Shown here in pieces: positions 44,200-52,953 of a stretch of 64,000 nt of DNA. Within the stretch, counting starts at the first letter, position 1, and every line of letters starts with the position of its first letter. A program made the position numbers and the translations under genes. The notes beneath the pieces are model-generated. The model did no database searches. It worked only from the letters and a program-made list of their open reading frames with translations, and was not told the origin of the DNA. Location: positions 186,001 to 250,000 of the forward strand of contig CP138932.1 in the NCBI GenBank assembly GCA_047125605.1. Reading direction: 5' to 3'. Origin of the DNA: JAKVBK01 sp022447275. GTDB taxonomy: Bacteria > Pseudomonadota > Alphaproteobacteria > Rhodobacterales > Rhodobacteraceae.

Positions 44200-45120
44200 G
44201 TGCAAACGACCGTAAAGACCGATATTTCTCTGCGTGGCATTGGCCTGCATTCCGGCTGTGCCGTCACGCTACGGCTTCTGCCGGCCCCGGCTGGAACAGG
44301 CATCTGTTTCAAACGTACGGATCGTATTGAAGGCGACCCGGTGATCCCAGCACGATGGGATTTGGTTGAGCGCACGCCCCTTTGTACGAAGCTTGTGAAT
44401 GCGGATGGTGTCTCCGTGTCTACGGTGGAGCACCTGATGGCCGCCTTGGCGGGCTGTGGCGTGCACAACGCTGTTGTGGAGATCTCGGGTGGCGAAGTGC
44501 CAATACTCGATGGCTCCTCCGAGCCGTTTGTCGCGGCCATCCTCAAGTCAGGCCTGCGCCAGTTGCAGGCCCCGATCCGCGCCATTGAAGTGTTGAAAAC
44601 TGTGCAAGTGCGCAAGGAGCGGGCATGGGCACGTCTCGATCCGGCGGCAAACCTGTCCATCGCCTTTGAGATCGATTTCCCTGACGCAGCGATCGGCCAT
44701 CAGGCGCGCACATTGAACATGGCAAACGGTGCCTTCGTGCGCGAACTTTGCAACAGCCGGACATTCTGCCGCCAGGCGGATGTGGATGCGATGCGTGCAG
44801 TTGGAAAAGGTTTGGGTGGCTCTCTGTCGAATGCGGTTGTTGTCGAAGGCGCAGAAGTGCTCAACCCGGATGGTATGCGGCACCCGGATGAGCCGGTCCG
44901 CCACAAGATGCTGGATGCTCTTGGGGATCTGGCACTGGCCAATGGCGCCCTGCTTGGCGCCTACAAGGGATACCGTGCAGGCCATTCCCTGACCAACACG
45001 TTGCTGCGCGCCTTGTTTGCAGATCCGAGCGCTTACCGCATCGTGTCTCTGGACGCTGGCAAGGCAGGGCTTTTGCCCGGTGTGGGCGTCAGCTTTGATG
45101 ACCTGCGGCACGTCGCCTGA
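44200..45120 (+). CDS. lpxC: UDP-3-O-acyl-N-acetylglucosamine deacetylase
   Basis: A 306-residue zinc enzyme, the committed step of lipid A synthesis. Starts at GTG with the canonical opening QTTVKTDISLRGIGLHSG. Zinc ligands are His78 (TVEHLMAAL), His235 and Asp239 (RHKMLDALGD); the catalytic His is His262 (RAGHSLTN). SNAVVVEGAEVLNPDGMR is typical. A 277-base gap with a terminator precedes it, so it probably has its own promoter. Confidence 0.97.
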   Translation: MQTTVKTDISLRGIGLHSGCAVTLRLLPAPAGTGICFKRTDRIEGDPVIPARWDLVERTPLCTKLVNADGVSVSTVEHLMAALAGCGVHNAVVEISGGEVPILDGSSEPFVAAILKSGLRQLQAPIRAIEVLKTVQVRKERAWARLDPAANLSIAFEIDFPDAAIGHQARTLNMANGAFVRELCNSRTFCRQADVDAMRAVGKGLGGSLSNAVVVEGAEVLNPDGMRHPDEPVRHKMLDALGDLALANGALLGAYKGYRAGHSLTNTLLRALFADPSAYRIVSLDAGKAGLLPGVGVSFDDLRHVA

Positions 45121-45286
45121 CCAAGGGTTTCGCGCACCGTTCTTTCCCCGTAACCGTGGCGTGATGTCCACCCTTTGCCGCCCCTGTGCAGACAGGCGTT
45201 TTGCATGGCAACTAAACATGCTACAGAGACACAAATCGGTCTCTGTTCGCAGAGACAAAGTATAAAGTCTGCAGGGTGGGCAGGGC

Positions 45287-46138
45287 ATGTATCACAGCGG
45301 ATCTCAAAAAGGCCATCGGATCGCACGCGCCACTGCAATTGGCGCTTTGGCCTTGTTGCTAACGGGTTGCGGCCCCCGCGAAGTCGAGACACAGCTTGAG
45401 GATCTCTCTGCCGAGCAGATCTATGCGCGCGGTGAATTTGAACTGGCCTCGCGAAACGAAGACGAAGCGGCGCGATTCTTCGGCGAAGTCGAGCGGCTTT
45501 ATCCCTATTCGGAACTCGCAAAGCGCGCCCTGATCATGCAGGCTTTCGCCTATCACGAAGATCAGGACTATGAGGCCAGCCGGCAAGCTGCGCAGCGCTT
45601 TATCGACTTTTATCCCGCCGATGAAGATGCAGCCTATGCCCAGTACCTGCTGGCGCTCAGCTACTATGACCAGATTGAGGAAGTCGGCCGCGATCAAGGC
45701 CTGACCTTCCAGGCGCTGCAGGCTCTGCGCGAGGTTATCGAACGCTATCCGGATAGCGAGTATGCCTCCTCTGCGATCTTGAAATTCGAACTGGCGTTCG
45801 ATCATCTCGCGGGCAAGGAAATGGAAATCGGGCGCTATTACCTGCGCGGCGAGCATTACCCATCGGCCATCAATCGCTTCCGCGTGGTGGTAGAGGATTA
45901 TCCCTCCACATCTCACGTGGCAGAAGCTCTGCACCGCCTCGTCGAATCCTACCTTAGCCTCGGCCTCGTGGACGAAGCGCAGACAGCCGGCGCCATCCTC
46001 GCCTACAACTTCCAAGGCTCGGAATGGTACGAGGACAGCTACCGCCTGCTGGTCGAGCGGGGCCTAGAGGCCGCTGCCAAAGGGGACAGTTGGTTGAACC
46101 AGATCTACCGGCAGATGGTGAAGGGTCGCTGGCTCTGA
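45287..46138 (+). CDS. bamD: Outer-membrane assembly lipoprotein BamD
   Basis: A 283-residue lipoprotein with signal peptide and lipobox LLLTGC. The mature part is a TPR array (YARGEFELASRNEDEAARFFGEVERLYPYSELAKRA..., RFIDFYPADEDAAYAQYLLALSYYDQI). This is the BamD/ComL component of the BAM complex that inserts beta-barrel proteins. It follows lpxC by about 165 bases, a typical alphaproteobacterial order. Confidence 0.95.
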   Translation: MYHSGSQKGHRIARATAIGALALLLTGCGPREVETQLEDLSAEQIYARGEFELASRNEDEAARFFGEVERLYPYSELAKRALIMQAFAYHEDQDYEASRQAAQRFIDFYPADEDAAYAQYLLALSYYDQIEEVGRDQGLTFQALQALREVIERYPDSEYASSAILKFELAFDHLAGKEMEIGRYYLRGEHYPSAINRFRVVVEDYPSTSHVAEALHRLVESYLSLGLVDEAQTAGAILAYNFQGSEWYEDSYRLLVERGLEAAAKGDSWLNQIYRQMVKGRWL

Positions 46139-46217
46139 GCAAGTCGTCGAAAGGGCTGGCGTTCCGGCGCCGCCCTCTCGTGTTCCTGATGTTTCTTTCG
46201 GAAGGATGCCGTTGCAG

Positions 46218-47870
46218 ATGCTGCGTGCTCTTGAAATCCGAAATCTCCTGATCATCGATCATCTGGAGCTGGAGTTTCAGCCCGGATTGAACGTGCTGAC
46301 CGGTGAGACCGGGGCGGGCAAGTCAATTTTACTGGATTCGCTTGGGTTTGTGCTCGGCTGGCGCGGGCGGGCGGAATTGGTGCGTGCAGGGGCCCCGCAA
46401 GGGGAGGTGACAGCCGAGTTTGAGCTGCCCGAGGGCCACGGAGCGCTGGCCGAGCTTGAAGACGCGGGCATCCCTGCGGAAGACGGCGAGCTGCTCTTGC
46501 GCCGTGTGAACACGCGCGAAGGCCGTAAAACGGCCTGGATCAATGGCCGACGCGCCTCTGGTGACGTTCTGCGCCGGGTGTCAGAGCATCTTGTGGAGCT
46601 ACACGGCCAGCACGATGATCGCGGCCTGCTGGATCCGAAGGGCCACCGTGCTCTGCTTGATGCTTTTGCCCAGCTTGAGGGCCAGCGCGACAAGGTCGCC
46701 GGGCTTTGGGGGGCTGCGCGCAAGGCCAACCGTGCATTGCAAGATGCGCAGGATACGCTTGCGGCTTTGCAGGCGGAGGAGGATTTTCTGCGCCACGCGG
46801 TGGCTGAACTGGATGCGCTTGATCCCCAGCCCGGAGAAGATGCGCAGCTTGATGCCGCCCGGCGGCAGATGCAGGCCGCCGAGCGGGTTCAAAGCGATAT
46901 CGCACGGGCCCATGAGATGCTGTCTGCCAATGGGGCGGAGGCGGCTGTGTCAGAGGCGGCGCGCTGGTTGGATGGGGCGGCCACCGCACTTGATGGGCAG
47001 CTCGATGGCGCGCTGGACGCGGTGGGCCGCGCCATAGAAGCCTTGGGCGATGCGGAGGCCGCGGTGGCGGCGGTGCTGGAAGGCATGGCCTTCGAGCCCC
47101 ACGCGTTGGAGACCACAGAGGAACGGTTGTTTGCGATCCGGGCCATGGCGCGCAAACATGACGTGGCTTCCGATGCGCTGGCGGAGTTGGCGACGGAACT
47201 GCGCGCCCGGCTTGAAGCCATCGATGGTGGCGCTGAGGGTCTTGCCGAACAGACCCGTGCCCGCGACGCCGCCCACGCTGCCTGGGCCGAGGCCGCGGAG
47301 GCATTGAGCGCCGCCCGCAAGTCTGCCGCGCAGCAATTGGACAAGGCCATGGCGGCAGAGCTTGCCCCCCTGCGCATGGACCGCGCCGTCTTCACAACCA
47401 CCTTCGCCCCGGCCGCTGCGGGGCCCGATGGGATCGACGAGGTGACCTTCGCGGTGGCCACCAATCCGGGCGCCCCGGCGGGGCCGCTCAACAAGATTGC
47501 ATCGGGCGGGGAACTGTCGCGCTTTCTGCTGGCGCTGAAAGTGTGTCTCACCTCTAAGACAGGCGCACGCACGCTGATCTTCGACGAGATTGACCGGGGC
47601 GTCGGTGGGGCCACGGCGGATGCTGTGGGCCGACGGCTCAAGGCCTTGGCGGAGGGCGGACAGGTTCTGGTGGTGACGCACTCGCCGCAGGTTGCCGCGC
47701 TGGGTGGGCATCATTGGCGCGTTGAAAAACATGTGGCTGAGGGGCAGACCCTGTCGACCGTTGTTGGACTGGACCCATCCGCACGGGTGGATGAGATCGC
47801 CCGGATGCTGGCGGGCGATAGCATCACGGATGCCGCCCGCGATGCTGCCCGCGCCCTGCTGGTGGGCTGA
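46218..47870 (+). CDS. recN: DNA repair protein RecN
   Basis: A 550-residue SMC-like ATPase for double-strand break repair. Walker A GETGAGKSILLDSL, a long coiled-coil middle, ABC signature ASGGELSRFLLALKV and Walker B LIFDEIDRGVGG. I use the second ATG (MLRALEIRNLLIIDHLELEF) since GGAAGG is 11 bases before it and touches the first ATG at 46206. Transcribed after bamD. Confidence 0.95.
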   Translation: MLRALEIRNLLIIDHLELEFQPGLNVLTGETGAGKSILLDSLGFVLGWRGRAELVRAGAPQGEVTAEFELPEGHGALAELEDAGIPAEDGELLLRRVNTREGRKTAWINGRRASGDVLRRVSEHLVELHGQHDDRGLLDPKGHRALLDAFAQLEGQRDKVAGLWGAARKANRALQDAQDTLAALQAEEDFLRHAVAELDALDPQPGEDAQLDAARRQMQAAERVQSDIARAHEMLSANGAEAAVSEAARWLDGAATALDGQLDGALDAVGRAIEALGDAEAAVAAVLEGMAFEPHALETTEERLFAIRAMARKHDVASDALAELATELRARLEAIDGGAEGLAEQTRARDAAHAAWAEAAEALSAARKSAAQQLDKAMAAELAPLRMDRAVFTTTFAPAAAGPDGIDEVTFAVATNPGAPAGPLNKIASGGELSRFLLALKVCLTSKTGARTLIFDEIDRGVGGATADAVGRRLKALAEGGQVLVVTHSPQVAALGGHHWRVEKHVAEGQTLSTVVGLDPSARVDEIARMLAGDSITDAARDAARALLVG

Positions 47871-48058
47871 CACCCGCCTGGCGTGTCTGGCCCATGTGGG
47901 GCGCTCTTTCGAAACAGGCTTCGAGTACGCAGTGCGCGTCAACACGGCAGCCCTCTCGCTGCTGCAGGCCGATGGATATCTGGTGCCAGACATGAAAACG
48001 GCCCTGGCCCGCAAGGGGCCAGAGCCGGCATGTGTTTCAGCAGTCCGCGCGCGGCGGA

Positions 48059-51000
48059 TTAGCCTTCGAATTCTATCAACAGATCCTTGGCGTCGATCTG
48101 GTCACCGGGCGAGACATGGATCGCCTGCACAACGCCGTCACGCTCGGCGGTCAGGCCGGTTTCCATCTTCATGGCCTCGATCGTCAGCAACTGATCCCCT
48201 GCGGAGACCTTGCTTCCGGCCTTCACCGCAACCGTGGCCACAGCCCCCGGCATCGGTGCGCCCACATGGGCAGGATTGCCCGCCTCGGCCTTGCGGCGCG
48301 CGGCGGTTGTTGCCGCAACGGATTTGTCGGAGACGCGCACGGTACGCGGCTGGCCGTTCAACTCGAAGAACACCTTCGCGATGCCTTCTTCATTGGCCTC
48401 ACCAACCGCGGCGCAACGGATCTCTAGCGTTTTGCCCGGATCGATCTCTGCTGAAATCTCTTCGCCGGGGGTCATGCCGTAGAAGAAAGTGCGCGTTGGC
48501 AATGTCCGCACCGGGCCATTCTCCAGATGGTGGATGAGGTAGTCGGTGAAAACCTTGGGATACATCATGTACCCGTTCAGGTCCTCGTCATCGATGCTGG
48601 TGCCAAACCGCGCTTCGAGCGCGCTCCGCTCCGCTTCCAAGTCTGCGGGGGGCAACAGCGAGCCGGGCCGCACCGTGATCGGCTCTTCGTCCTTGAGCAC
48701 TTTCTTGACCAACGCGGGCGGGAAGCCGCCGGGTGTCTGGCCGACCATCCCCTTCATCAGCGTGATGACACTGTCCGGGTAGGCGAACTCAGTTTCCGGC
48801 TTCAGGAGGTCTTCGGTGGTCATGTTCTGGGTGACGAGCAAAAGAGCAAGATCGCCCACCGTCTTGGCGATCGGGGTCACCTTGATGACGTCGCCGAACA
48901 GTTGGTTCACATCCGCATAAGCCTTGGCCACATCGTGCCAGCGATCCTCCAGACCGAGGGCGCGGGCCTGCGCCTTGAGGTTGGTGAACTGCCCGCCGGG
49001 CATTTCGTGCAGATACACCTCGGAGGAGGGCGATTGGAGCCCGCTCTCGAAGGCCGCGTAATGGCCGCGCACGGATTCCCAGTAGTTTGAGACCTGCCGG
49101 ATTGCATCCATGTCGAGGCCGGTGTCGCGCTCGGTGTTGTGCAGGGCCGCCACCACCGTGCCAAGGGTTGCCTGGCTGGTGTTGCCGGACAGGGCATCCA
49201 TCGCGCAATCGACCGCATCGATCCCAGCCTCGGCGGCGGCGAAAATCGCGCCCGAGGCGATGCCCGCCGTATCGTGGGTGTGGAAGTGGATCGGCAGACC
49301 GGTTTCTTCTTTGAGCGCTTTTACCAGCGTGCGTGCGGCTGCGGGTTTCACCAAGCCGCCCATATCCTTGATGCACAGGATGTGGGAGCCCGCGGCCTCC
49401 AATTCCTTGGCCATCTTCACGTAGTACTTCAGATCATATTTCGAACGGGCGGGATCATTGATATCGCCCGTGTAGCACAGCACGCCTTCCAGAATGCGCT
49501 CGTTATCCAGCACCGCATCCATGGCCACCCGCATGTTCTCCACCCAGTTGAGCGGATCAAAGACGCGGAACAGGTCAATGCCCGTGTCGGCCGCCTGTTT
49601 GACGAAGGCCTGCACCACATTGTCGGGGTAGTTCGTGTAGCCCACACCGTTTGAGCCGCGCAGCAGCATCTGGGTGAGGTGGTTGGGCATGGCGGCGCGC
49701 AGATCGCGCAGGCGCTGCCAGGGGCATTCGTTGAGGAAACGATAGGCTACATCGAAGGTGGCACCGCCCCAGCATTCGATCGAGAACAGGCCTGGAAGAT
49801 CGCTGCTGTAGTTCGGGGCGATCTCGATCATGTCGGTCGAGCGCATCCGCGTTGCCAGCAGGGATTGGTGACTGTCGCGCATGGTCGTGTCGGTGATTAG
49901 CAGCCGCTTTTCAGCGAGCATCCAATCGGCCACGGCTTTGGGGCCTTGTTCCAGCATCATCTGGCGCAGGCCCTTTGCTGGCGCCTCAGCCATGGGCATC
50001 GGGGCTTTGGGCAGTTTGAGTGTTTCCGCCGGTTTGGGCCGGTCCCTCACTTCGGGATGCCCGTTCACGGTGATGTCTGCGATGTAGTTCAGCACCTTCG
50101 AGGCGCGGTCTCTGCGCGGCTTGAAATCAAAGAGTTCAGGGGTCTGATCGATGAATTTCGTGTGGTACTCGTAGTTCAGGAACTGCGGGTGTTTGAGCAG
50201 GTTTTCGACGAAGGCGATATTTGTCGCCACACCGCGGATGCGGAATTCCCGCAGGGCCCGGTCCATGCGGGCAATCGCGGCTTCGGGCGTGGGCGCCCAA
50301 GCGGTGACCTTTTCGAGAAGGCTGTCATAGTAGCGCGTGATCACCGCGCCTGCATAGGCTGTCCCGCCGTCTAGGCGGATGCCCATGCCCGTGGCCCCGC
50401 GATAGGCGGTGATGCGGCCATAATCCGGGATAAAGTTGTTGGTGGGGTCTTCGGTCGTGACCCGGCACTGAAGGGCATGACCTTTCAGGCTGACGTCATA
50501 TTGCGAGGCTGTGCCAGTGGCTTCGACAAGGGATTTGCCTTCCGCGATCAGGATCTGGGCGCGGACGATGTCGATGCCCGTGACTTCCTCTGTCACCGTA
50601 TGCTCAACCTGCACACGGGGATTGACTTCGATGAAGTAGAAAGCGCCGCTTTCCATATCCATCAGAAATTCGACAGTGCCGGCGCATTCATAGTTCACAT
50701 GGGCGCAGATTTTCTTGCCGAGGTTGCACAGTTCTTCGCGCTGCGCCGGAGACAGATAGGGGGCAGGCGCACGCTCCACCACTTTCTGGTTGCGCCGCTG
50801 CACCGAGCAATCGCGCTCCCACAGGTGGTACATCTGGCCGTGCTGGTCTCCGAGGATCTGCACCTCCACATGGCGGGCGCGCAGGATCATCTTTTCGAGA
50901 TAACCTTCGCCGTTGCCAAAGGCGGCTTCGGCTTCGCGCCGGCCTTCGCGGATTTTCTCTTCCAGCTCATCGGGCCCCTCGATGGGGCGCATGCCGCGTC

Positions 51001-51502
51001 CGCCGCCGCCCCATGACGCCTTGAGCATCAGCGGATAGCCAATCTCCTTGGCCTCCTTGGCGATGGCCTTCATGTCATCGCCCAGCACCTCGGTGGCCGG
51101 GATAACGGGCACACCGGCTTCCATGGCAACTTTGCGCGCGCTTGCCTTGTCGCCGAGCCGGCGCATCGTCTCAGCCTTGGGTCCGATGAAGGTGATGCCA
51201 TTGGCGGTGCAGGCGTCCACGAATTGCGGGTTTTCTGACAGAAGGCCATAGCCGGGATGGATGGCATCGGCGCCGCACATTTTGGCCACGCGGATAATCT
51301 CATCGATGGACAGGTAAGCTGCCACCGGGCCCATGCCCTTTCCGATGCGATAGGCCTCGTCTGCTTTGAAACGGTGCAAGCTCAGCTTGTCCTCTTCGGC
51401 ATAGACAGCCACCGTGCGTTTTCCAAGTTCGTTGGCGGCTCGCATCACGCGGATTGCGATTTCGCCCCGGTTGGCAATGAGGATCTTGCTGAATTCGGCC
51501 AT
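48059..51502 (-). CDS. pyc: Pyruvate carboxylase
   Basis: A 1147-residue single-chain biotin enzyme making oxaloacetate from pyruvate (anaplerosis). Order: biotin carboxylase (KILIANRGEIAIRVMRAANE at the start; ATP-grasp KASWGGGGRGMRP; FIEVNPRVQVEHTVTEEVTG), carboxyltransferase (DTTMRDSHQSLLATRMRS; the metal-binding HFHTHDTAG), allosteric/PYC-OADA domain, and C-terminal biotinyl domain with EAMKMET. Start at MAEFSKIL with AGGAG 11 bases upstream. Single-gene unit. Confidence 0.97.
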   Translation of the reverse strand: MAEFSKILIANRGEIAIRVMRAANELGKRTVAVYAEEDKLSLHRFKADEAYRIGKGMGPVAAYLSIDEIIRVAKMCGADAIHPGYGLLSENPQFVDACTANGITFIGPKAETMRRLGDKASARKVAMEAGVPVIPATEVLGDDMKAIAKEAKEIGYPLMLKASWGGGGRGMRPIEGPDELEEKIREGRREAEAAFGNGEGYLEKMILRARHVEVQILGDQHGQMYHLWERDCSVQRRNQKVVERAPAPYLSPAQREELCNLGKKICAHVNYECAGTVEFLMDMESGAFYFIEVNPRVQVEHTVTEEVTGIDIVRAQILIAEGKSLVEATGTASQYDVSLKGHALQCRVTTEDPTNNFIPDYGRITAYRGATGMGIRLDGGTAYAGAVITRYYDSLLEKVTAWAPTPEAAIARMDRALREFRIRGVATNIAFVENLLKHPQFLNYEYHTKFIDQTPELFDFKPRRDRASKVLNYIADITVNGHPEVRDRPKPAETLKLPKAPMPMAEAPAKGLRQMMLEQGPKAVADWMLAEKRLLITDTTMRDSHQSLLATRMRSTDMIEIAPNYSSDLPGLFSIECWGGATFDVAYRFLNECPWQRLRDLRAAMPNHLTQMLLRGSNGVGYTNYPDNVVQAFVKQAADTGIDLFRVFDPLNWVENMRVAMDAVLDNERILEGVLCYTGDINDPARSKYDLKYYVKMAKELEAAGSHILCIKDMGGLVKPAAARTLVKALKEETGLPIHFHTHDTAGIASGAIFAAAEAGIDAVDCAMDALSGNTSQATLGTVVAALHNTERDTGLDMDAIRQVSNYWESVRGHYAAFESGLQSPSSEVYLHEMPGGQFTNLKAQARALGLEDRWHDVAKAYADVNQLFGDVIKVTPIAKTVGDLALLLVTQNMTTEDLLKPETEFAYPDSVITLMKGMVGQTPGGFPPALVKKVLKDEEPITVRPGSLLPPADLEAERSALEARFGTSIDDEDLNGYMMYPKVFTDYLIHHLENGPVRTLPTRTFFYGMTPGEEISAEIDPGKTLEIRCAAVGEANEEGIAKVFFELNGQPRTVRVSDKSVAATTAARRKAEAGNPAHVGAPMPGAVATVAVKAGSKVSAGDQLLTIEAMKMETGLTAERDGVVQAIHVSPGDQIDAKDLLIEFEG

Positions 51503-51691
51503 GGGTCGCGGGTCTCCTGTGGGTTGCCCCATGCATAAGCAGCCCGTCACGGCCGCACAATGCCCGGTAGTGGGTAGTTTTCGATGCGATTGAACGCGAT
51601 GTTGGCGCTTTTTTGCGACCGTGTGGAAAGTAATGCCGTTAAGTTATGGAGCAAAACTCCCAAATATCGAGGGTGAGGTCTTAACCAAACG

Positions 51692-52831
51692 TCACAGAAG
51701 GTGAGTGCGCACCTCCTCTGGGCGAGCGATTCCCATCTGGCCCATGCAGGCTTTCATGTCCTCGCTCAGGATGTGCAAAACCTGTCGGGCACCGGCCGCC
51801 CCTGCCGCCCCCAGCCCATAGTGCCACGCCCGCCCGAGCATCGTGAAATCCGCCCCGTGTGCGAGCGCGCGCAGCACGTCGAGCCCGCTTTCGATCCCCC
51901 CGTCGTAGATAATCGGCATGTCCGGGCCCGCCGCAGCCCGCACAGCCTTCAGCGCGCTCAGGCCGGAGGGGGCCGCATCAAACTGGCGCCCGGCATGGTT
52001 GGAAACCCAGATCCCATCGACGCCAACCTGTGTCAGCCGGGGCACATCTGAAGCGCCCAATACCCCTTTGATGATCAGCGGGCCGTCCCACTCATCCCGC
52101 AAGGCGGCAAGGTACTCCCAATCCGGTGCAGTGCGCATCATCGTGCCCGCATGGGCGCCCGACGGCAGCCCCTTGCCCATGTCCACATAGGGTTCGAGCG
52201 TGCGCATGCGCGGCAGGCCTAACGGCTGCATGGCCAGCGCCCAGGCCGGTCGCATGGCAACCTGCGCGGCCAGCCTCGGCGTGATCCTTGGGGGATTTGT
52301 CAGCCCGGAGCGGCGCTGCCGTTCCCGGCGCGACATGACGGCCTGATCGACGGTCAGGATCAGTGCTGAAAAGCCTGCCTCTCGGGCGCGGCGCAGCATG
52401 TCCCGCCGAATGTCAGGATCCGTGGGCGGGTAGAGCTGGAACCACCCGCGCGCGCCGGCGATGGGGCCGATCACCTCGGGCGATTGGGCCGCCACGGTGG
52501 ACAGGCAGTAGGGTATGCCTTGCTGGGCCGCCAGTCGGGCCAAAAGGCGCTCGGCGTCGGGCCAAATCACGCCGGACATGCCAACGGGGGCAATGCCAAT
52601 GGGCGCGGTGAAGCTCTGGCCCAAAATGCTGCAAGACAGATCTGGCGTGACGGGCCCCTTCAGAATGGCGGGGGCCAGCAGCACCGCGTCCAGATCTGCG
52701 CGGTTGCGGCTTTGGGCAGCGCCGGTGCCCGTGCCGCTGTCAAAATACTCCCACACGAAATGCGGAATGCGTTTGCGGGCACGGGCGCGCAAGTCTTCCA
52801 GTGCGGGAAAGCGATCGTCGAGGTCTGCCAT
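51692..52831 (-). CDS. FMN-dependent alpha-hydroxy-acid oxidase/dehydrogenase
   Basis: A 379-residue TIM-barrel FMN enzyme of the L-lactate dehydrogenase/glycolate oxidase family. APIGIAPVGMSGVIWPDAE, PYCLSTVAAQSPE, FQLYPPTD and ILTVDQAVMSRRERQRR line the FMN site. The active-site His is in WVSNHAGRQFDAAPS; most relatives have HGGRQ, so one Gly is Ala here. DGGIESGLDVLRALAHGADFTMLGR binds the FMN phosphate. Start chosen at MADLDDRFPALEDL. Substrate unknown, perhaps L-lactate or another 2-hydroxyacid. Confidence 0.9.
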   Translation of the reverse strand: MADLDDRFPALEDLRARARKRIPHFVWEYFDSGTGTGAAQSRNRADLDAVLLAPAILKGPVTPDLSCSILGQSFTAPIGIAPVGMSGVIWPDAERLLARLAAQQGIPYCLSTVAAQSPEVIGPIAGARGWFQLYPPTDPDIRRDMLRRAREAGFSALILTVDQAVMSRRERQRRSGLTNPPRITPRLAAQVAMRPAWALAMQPLGLPRMRTLEPYVDMGKGLPSGAHAGTMMRTAPDWEYLAALRDEWDGPLIIKGVLGASDVPRLTQVGVDGIWVSNHAGRQFDAAPSGLSALKAVRAAAGPDMPIIYDGGIESGLDVLRALAHGADFTMLGRAWHYGLGAAGAAGARQVLHILSEDMKACMGQMGIARPEEVRTHLL

Positions 52832-52953
52832 GGCGCGACCATGTCCTGTCGTTCTCGCAAGGTCAAATTCCGGGGCAGGGGACACGTAAATCCTTTGGAA
52901 CATTCCGCGAACGCAGGCTTCCCCTCAGGGGCTTTGCGCGCTACCTTGCCCCT

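Noticed and set aside
47871..48058. Gene or RNA between recN and pyc
   Set aside because: Only 188 bases between convergent genes with no ORF, tRNA-like T-loop or terminator that I could support.
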